From Mycobacterium sp. GA-1199 (GTDB taxonomy: Bacteria; Actinomycetota; Actinomycetes; Mycobacteriales; Mycobacteriaceae): a DNA stretch of 64,000 nt. Numbering within the stretch: position 1 is the stretch's first letter; each line of letters opens with the position of its first letter. The notes under the pieces are model-generated. The model saw nothing but the letters and a program-made list of their open reading frames with translations, was not told the DNA's origin and did not search any database. This document shows, in pieces, positions 60,245 through 64,000 of this stretch. The stretch is taken from contig NZ_LQIX01000013.1 in assembly GCF_001500045.1 (NCBI RefSeq), positions 1 through 64,000 of the forward strand, written 5' to 3'. A program made the translations under genes and the position numbers.

Positions 60245-60280
60245 TTGCAACATATGCGGATTTGCGCATATATTGCTGCC
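60245..60280 (+). promoter_or_regulatory. Promoter with internal inverted-repeat operator for the CDF exporter
   Basis: -35 TTGCAA (60245-60250), 18 bases, -10 TATATT (60269-60274), six bases, ATG 60281. Between them ATATGCG (60252-60258) and CGCATAT (60265-60271) form a perfect 7-base inverted repeat with six bases between, running into the -10. An ATAT...ATAT repeat of this size is like the operators of ArsR/SmtB metal-sensing repressors. Confidence 0.65.
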
Positions 60281-61171
60281 ATGGGTGCCGGGCACGATCA
60301 CAGCAAAGGCGACACCCGGGTCAGCCGGATGGTGATCGCCGCGGCGATCCTGACCGCCTTTTTCGTGATCGAGCTCGTCACGGCGCTGCTGATCAACTCC
60401 ATCGCCTTGTTGGCGGATGCCGGTCACATGCTGACCGATCTGGTCGCGATGTTCATGGGCCTGACCGCGGTCCTGCTCGCCCGCAAGGGCAGCACCTCCC
60501 CGGCCCGCACGTACGGCTGGCACCGCGCCGAGGTGTTCACCGCCGTGGCCAACGCGGTGCTGCTGCTCGGTGTCGCGGCATTCATCCTGATCGAGGCGAT
60601 CGAACGGATCGGGGACGCACCCGAGGTGCCCGGTGTCCCGTTGATCGTCGTGGCGCTGGCGGGGCTGGTGGCCAACGCCGTCGTCGTGCTGCTGCTGCGT
60701 TCGCACTCCGAGACGAGCCTGGCCGTCAAGGGCGCCTACATGGAGGTCGTCGCCGACACGGTCGGCAGCATCGGCGTGTTGATCGCGGGCATCGTCACGG
60801 TCACGACGGGCTGGCCCTACGCCGACGTCGTGGTCGCGGTCTTCGTCGCGCTGTGGGTGTTGCCGAGGGCGTTCTCACTGGCGCGGGCGGCCCTGCGGAT
60901 CCTGTCGGAGTCGTCACCCGCTCACATCGACGTCGAGGAGTTGCGGACCGCGCTGTGCGCGGTCGAAGGCGTCACCGATGTGCACGATCTGCACGTGTGG
61001 ACGCTGGTGCCGGGCAAGGACATGGTCACCGCGCACCTGACCAGCAACCGGGATTCGGCGCTGGTGCTCGACGATGCGCGCGCCGTGCTGACCGAACGCG
61101 GTCTGGATCATGCGACGGTTCAGGTGGAACCCGGCGACGGCGCCGGGGACTGCAACTGCGAAGCGGAGTAG
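60281..61171 (+). CDS. Cation diffusion facilitator (CzcD/ZitB-like metal exporter)
   Basis: 296 residues from ATG 60281; the upstream in-frame TTG would place promoter and operator inside the gene. Six TM helices, His-rich N-terminus (MGAGHDHSKGD), metal site residues in TM2 (LLADAGHMLTDLVAMF) and TM5 (GAYMEVVADTVGS), and a cytoplasmic C-terminal domain with VTDVHDLHVWTL. It exports zinc or a similar divalent metal by proton exchange. The operator-like repeat in its promoter suggests metal-induced expression. Ends exactly where the convergent gene ends. Confidence 0.93.
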   Translation: MGAGHDHSKGDTRVSRMVIAAAILTAFFVIELVTALLINSIALLADAGHMLTDLVAMFMGLTAVLLARKGSTSPARTYGWHRAEVFTAVANAVLLLGVAAFILIEAIERIGDAPEVPGVPLIVVALAGLVANAVVVLLLRSHSETSLAVKGAYMEVVADTVGSIGVLIAGIVTVTTGWPYADVVVAVFVALWVLPRAFSLARAALRILSESSPAHIDVEELRTALCAVEGVTDVHDLHVWTLVPGKDMVTAHLTSNRDSALVLDDARAVLTERGLDHATVQVEPGDGAGDCNCEAE

Positions 61172-61597
61172 TCAGGCCAGCCCGAGTTCGGCCCGCGCCG
61201 ACGGATCGCAGTCATCGAGCAGGTCCAGGCAGCGCTGGTTCTCGTCGGTCTCCCCGATAGCGTCTGCTGCCCGCGCCAGGGCCGCGACACAGCGCAGGAA
61301 TCCGCGGTTGGGCTCGTGACGGAAGGGTACGGGGCCGAAGCCCTTCCAGCCGTTGCGGCGCAACTGATCCAGCCCGCGGTGATAGCCGGTCCGCGCATAG
61401 GCGTACGCGGTGATCGCCCTGTCGTCGGCGAGCGCGTCCTCGGCCAGCGTCGCCCACGCGACCGACGCCGAGGGATGCGCGGCCGCCACGATCGCGGGCT
61501 TCTCCCCCGCGGCGAGTTCGGCTTCGGCGTCGCTGTCGCCGGGCAGCAGTACCGGATCCGGCCCCAGGAGATCACCCATGCCTGTCATGGCCCCCAT
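61172..61597 (-). CDS. DUF3151-type conserved actinobacterial protein (Rv0360c-like)
   Basis: 141 residues from ATG 61597 (ATG 61588 and 61579 are in frame). Helical, TPR-like composition: WATLAEDALADDRAITAYAYARTGYHRGLDQLRRNGWKGFGPVPFRHEPNRGFLRCVAALARAA. I associate this pattern with DUF3151 and Rv0360c. No enzymatic motif. Stop codons of this gene and the CDF gene are back to back with no gap. Function unknown. Confidence 0.8.
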   Translation of the reverse strand: MGAMTGMGDLLGPDPVLLPGDSDAEAELAAGEKPAIVAAAHPSASVAWATLAEDALADDRAITAYAYARTGYHRGLDQLRRNGWKGFGPVPFRHEPNRGFLRCVAALARAADAIGETDENQRCLDLLDDCDPSARAELGLA

Positions 61598-61703
61598 TGT
61601 GCCGTGCGCCCCACCGCCGCCGGCACCGCACGGGTCTGAGCGCGGACTGGGCAGCGGTAGCTAAGCTTCCGCCGTAGCGTCGTAAGGGAGGACCGCAGCA
61701 GGC

Positions 61704-62564
61704 ATGTCGAATCCATCAGGGCCTGACCAGCCAGAAGACGGTCCACACGGGTCGGACGCCTCAGACGTTCACGCCTCCGAGAACCCCGAGCCAGTCGAGG
61801 GCGAAGACGCTGCACCGACGGAAGAGACCCCGGAGGGGGCCGAACCGGCCACCGAGGTGATCGAACCGCACGGCGACCATGAGCCCGCGACCGAGGTGAT
61901 GTCGACCGCCCAACCGCACGCCGAGTCGACGCCGGGCGCCGACCAGGGCGAGCGTCGATTCACCGCGCCGTCCGGATTCGATGCGGGCACGACGCAGAAG
62001 ATCGACACCCCCGCCGAACCGGCCACCGAGGTGTTCTCCTCTCCCGGCGCCGCCGGACAGCAGAAACCCGTTGCCCCGCAGGTCATTCCGCCGCGTGGTG
62101 ATGCTCCGGGGCCACCGCGGCAGCGCCGCAGCTGGGGTTGGGTGGTGGCCGTGGTGCTGGTCATCGCCGCGCTGGTGGCCATCGCCGTGCTCGGCACCGT
62201 GTTGTTGACCCGGGACTCGGGGCCTCGGGTGTCTCAGGAAGAGATGGTCCGCAACACCATCGAGGAATTCGACACCGCGATCCAGAACGGCGATCTGGCC
62301 AAACTGCGCAGCATCACCTGCGGCGCCAAGCGGGACAGCTACGTCCGATACGACGACAAGACCTGGGAGGAGATTCACGAACGGGTCGCCGCCGCCAAAC
62401 AGTATCCGGTGGTGGCCAGCATCGACCAGGTGGTGATCAACGGCGACCACGCCGAGGCGAACGTCACCGCGTTCATGGCCTACGCCCCCCAGACCCGGTC
62501 GACCCGCAGCTTCGATCTGGAGTTCCGCGACGAACAGTGGAAGATCTGCCAGGCGCCCCAGTGA
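61704..62564 (+). CDS. Membrane protein with acidic N-terminus and NTF2-like domain (Rv0361-like)
   Basis: 286 residues from ATG 61704, with GGGAGG upstream. A long acidic, Pro/Glu/Thr-rich cytosolic region (about 1-145) in which the motif PATEV recurs four times, one TM helix (WVVAVVLVIAALVAIAVLGTVLL), and an extracytoplasmic NTF2-like domain ending FRDEQWKICQAPQ. The repeated EPATEV-type segments could be phosphorylation or FHA targets; this is inference. Layout resembles the protein at 48940-49398. It abuts convergent fba with no gap. Function unknown. Confidence 0.8.
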   Translation: MSNPSGPDQPEDGPHGSDASDVHASENPEPVEGEDAAPTEETPEGAEPATEVIEPHGDHEPATEVMSTAQPHAESTPGADQGERRFTAPSGFDAGTTQKIDTPAEPATEVFSSPGAAGQQKPVAPQVIPPRGDAPGPPRQRRSWGWVVAVVLVIAALVAIAVLGTVLLTRDSGPRVSQEEMVRNTIEEFDTAIQNGDLAKLRSITCGAKRDSYVRYDDKTWEEIHERVAAAKQYPVVASIDQVVINGDHAEANVTAFMAYAPQTRSTRSFDLEFRDEQWKICQAPQ

Positions 62565-63605
62565 CTACTGGCCCGCGGTGACCGAACGGCCCGCGCTGTG
62601 CAGATCGCGGCACGCCTCGACGACGCGTTCGCTCATCGAGGCCTCCGCCTTCTTCAGGTAGCTGCGCGGATCGTAGGCCTTCTTGTCCCCCACTTCACCA
62701 TCGATCTTCAGCACGCCGTCGTAGTTGGTGAACATGTGCGCGGCCACCGGCCGGGTGAAGGCGTACTGGGTGTCGGTGTCGACGTTCATCTTCACGACGC
62801 CGTAGCGCAACGCGTCCTCGATCTCGGACTTCAGCGAGCCCGAGCCACCGTGGAAGACGAAGTCGAAAGGCTTTGCGTCCGAGGATAATCCGAGTTTGGC
62901 CGCGGCGACCTTCTGCCCCTCGTCGAGAATTTCGGGCCGCAGCTTGACGTTACCCGGCTTGTACACGCCGTGCACGTTGCCGAACGTCGCGGCCAGCAGG
63001 TACCTGCCGTGTTCGCCCGCACCGAGCACCTCGACGGTCTTCTCGAAATCCTCGGCGGTGGTGTAGAGCTTGTCGTTGATCTCGTTGGCGACACCGTCCT
63101 CCTCTCCGCCCACCACACCGATTTCGATCTCCAGCACGATCTTCGCCGCGGCGGCGTCCTTGAGCAGTTCGCGTGCGATCTCGAGGTTCTCGTCGAGCGG
63201 TACCGCCGAGCCGTCCCACATGTGCGACTGAAACAACGGATGCCCACCCTCGGAGACCCGTTGCTGCGAGATGGCGAGCAGCGGCCGCACGTAGGTGTCG
63301 AGCTTGTCCTTCGGGCAGTGGTCGGTGTGCAACGCCACCGTGACCGGATATCTGGCGGCGATGACGTGAGCGAACTCGGCGAGTGCGACTGCGCCGGTGA
63401 CCATGTCCTTGACACCGAGTCCCGACGCGAATTCGGCTCCGCCGGTGGAGAATTGGATGATCCCGTCACTCCCGGCGTCGGCGAAACCCTTGATGGCCGC
63501 GTTCACCGATTCCGATGACGTGCAGTTGATGGCCGGAAACGCGTAACCGTGCTCCTTGGCCCGGTCGAGCATCTGCGCGTACACCTCGGGCATTGCGATG
63601 GGCAT
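62565..63605 (-). CDS. fba: Fructose-bisphosphate aldolase, class II
   Basis: 346 residues from ATG 63605, with GAGAGGA upstream. Zinc enzyme of glycolysis and gluconeogenesis cleaving fructose 1,6-bisphosphate. Motifs: AFPAINCTSSESVNAAI, VALHTDHCPKDKLD with catalytic Asp and zinc His, EIEIGVVGGEEDGV, FGNVHGVYKPGNVKL with zinc His, FHGGSGS with zinc His and phosphate-binding loop, and VKMNVDTDTQ. A GATAAT hexamer further upstream is a candidate -10. Ends flush with the upstream plus-strand gene. Confidence 0.98.
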   Translation of the reverse strand: MPIAMPEVYAQMLDRAKEHGYAFPAINCTSSESVNAAIKGFADAGSDGIIQFSTGGAEFASGLGVKDMVTGAVALAEFAHVIAARYPVTVALHTDHCPKDKLDTYVRPLLAISQQRVSEGGHPLFQSHMWDGSAVPLDENLEIARELLKDAAAAKIVLEIEIGVVGGEEDGVANEINDKLYTTAEDFEKTVEVLGAGEHGRYLLAATFGNVHGVYKPGNVKLRPEILDEGQKVAAAKLGLSSDAKPFDFVFHGGSGSLKSEIEDALRYGVVKMNVDTDTQYAFTRPVAAHMFTNYDGVLKIDGEVGDKKAYDPRSYLKKAEASMSERVVEACRDLHSAGRSVTAGQ

Positions 63606-63654
63606 GGGCCGTCCTCTCGCCGTTTCGCCCGATTATCCCACCGCGGCGGCCGGT

Positions 63655-64000
63655 TCACATGGTCAAGACCATGCGGTAGCGGGCCCGGCCCTGCTCCATC
63701 GCGGCATACGCCTCGGCGGCCTCGGCCAGCGGACGTTCCTCGATCCGGGCGCGCACCCCGCTCTGCACCGCGAAGTGCATCGTCTCCTCGACGTCGCGCG
63801 AGGTGCCCGACGGATGACCGCTCACGCTCAGTCCGTCGGTGATCAGCTGGACCGGGGCGATCGGCAGCGGGTCGGCGGTGACCCCGATGATGACGAGCTC
63901 ACCCTGGGGCGCCAGCCCGCCGACGGTGTCGGCCATCGCCTGTGAATTGGCCGCCGTCGCCAGCACCACGGCCGCACCGCCGAGATCCTTGAGCGCCTCG
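63655..64000 (-). CDS. Zinc-type alcohol dehydrogenase (MDR family), 3' part
   Basis: Only the C-terminal 115 codons are in the window; the gene continues past the right edge. ALKDLGGAAVVLATAANSQAMADTVGGLAPQGELVIIGV is the second half of the NAD(P) Rossmann fold, followed by LITDGLSVSGHPSGTSRDVEETMHFA and ARIEERPLAEAAEAYAAMEQGRARYRMVL, typical of MDR alcohol dehydrogenases of the AdhA/YahK type. Substrate not predictable. 49 bases separate its stop from the fba start. Confidence 0.9.
   Translation of the reverse strand, partial: EALKDLGGAAVVLATAANSQAMADTVGGLAPQGELVIIGVTADPLPIAPVQLITDGLSVSGHPSGTSRDVEETMHFAVQSGVRARIEERPLAEAAEAYAAMEQGRARYRMVLTM

Noticed and set aside
59400..60269. Long N-terminal extension of the second P450
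   Set aside because: It would lie antisense to the M50 peptidase gene; ATG 59399 gives a normal P450 N-terminus.
60245..60280. TTG 60245 as start of the CDF exporter
   Set aside because: The first 12 codons coincide with a complete promoter and operator; ATG 60281 starts the His-rich N-terminus expected for the family.

Overview
The window is chromosomal DNA from a mycobacterium, most likely a fast-growing Mycolicibacterium-type species. That is inferred from the very high G+C, the many GTG starts and leaderless-looking promoters, and a gene order that runs, inverted, along the M. tuberculosis H37Rv Rv0357c-Rv0419 segment as I remember it: lpqL, thiG, thiS, thiO, thiE, mutT3, glnX, glnH, pknG, ackA, pta, then fgd1, then metZ, rhodanese, purT, then purA, Rv0358- to Rv0361-like genes and fba. 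No rRNA, tRNA, insertion sequence, phage gene or CRISPR array was seen.

Region by region. 1-5.7 kb: the 3' part of a flavin monooxygenase, a DoxX-like protein, a tandem-TetR regulator, two small membrane proteins, and coupled APC-type and uracil/xanthine-type permeases. 5.6-12.8 kb: two tandem M28 peptidase lipoproteins, an SGNH hydrolase, and the thiamine genes thiO-thiS-thiG (minus strand, behind a TPP riboswitch) with divergent thiE, then mutT3. A 26-bp tandem repeat between thiO and thiS forms a chain of three 9-residue micro-ORFs linked by ATGA overlaps. 12.9-21.8 kb: the GlnX-GlnH-PknG signalling operon, a truncated haemoglobin (glbN) with a previously unmarked 40-residue Cys-rich ORF upstream, a STAS protein, and ackA-pta.

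21.9-37.4 kb lies between pta and fgd1, genes that adjoin in M. tuberculosis. It is an extracellular-polysaccharide locus: a BcsB-like protein, a GalE-type epimerase, an FkbM methyltransferase, a Wzx-like flippase, a Wzz-like co-polymerase, a Wzy-like polymerase fused to a second Wzz-like domain, a secreted protein of unknown function, three GT4 glycosyltransferase genes (one a double-domain fusion), and a membrane EEP-family enzyme. No initiating sugar-phosphate transferase and no BcsA are present, so the pathway must draw on genes elsewhere.

37.4-46.8 kb: fgd1, a metallo-beta-lactamase-fold hydrolase, an acyl-CoA-dehydrogenase-like flavoprotein, a PapA/condensation-like acyltransferase, an MmyB-type regulator overlapping a SigH-like ECF sigma factor, and a 62-residue protein with nine cysteines whose stop codon overlaps the sigma start. 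GntR, GNAT and SDR genes follow. 46.8-64 kb: a tight purT-metZ operon, a divergent MarR/MMPL pair, a P450-ferredoxin pair, purA, a second P450, an M50 protease, a CDF metal exporter with an inverted-repeat operator inside its promoter, fba, and the end of a zinc-type alcohol dehydrogenase.

Most promising for follow-up: the thiO-thiS micro-ORF repeat, the Cys-rich protein coupled to the ECF sigma factor, and the polysaccharide locus with its polymerase/co-polymerase fusion.
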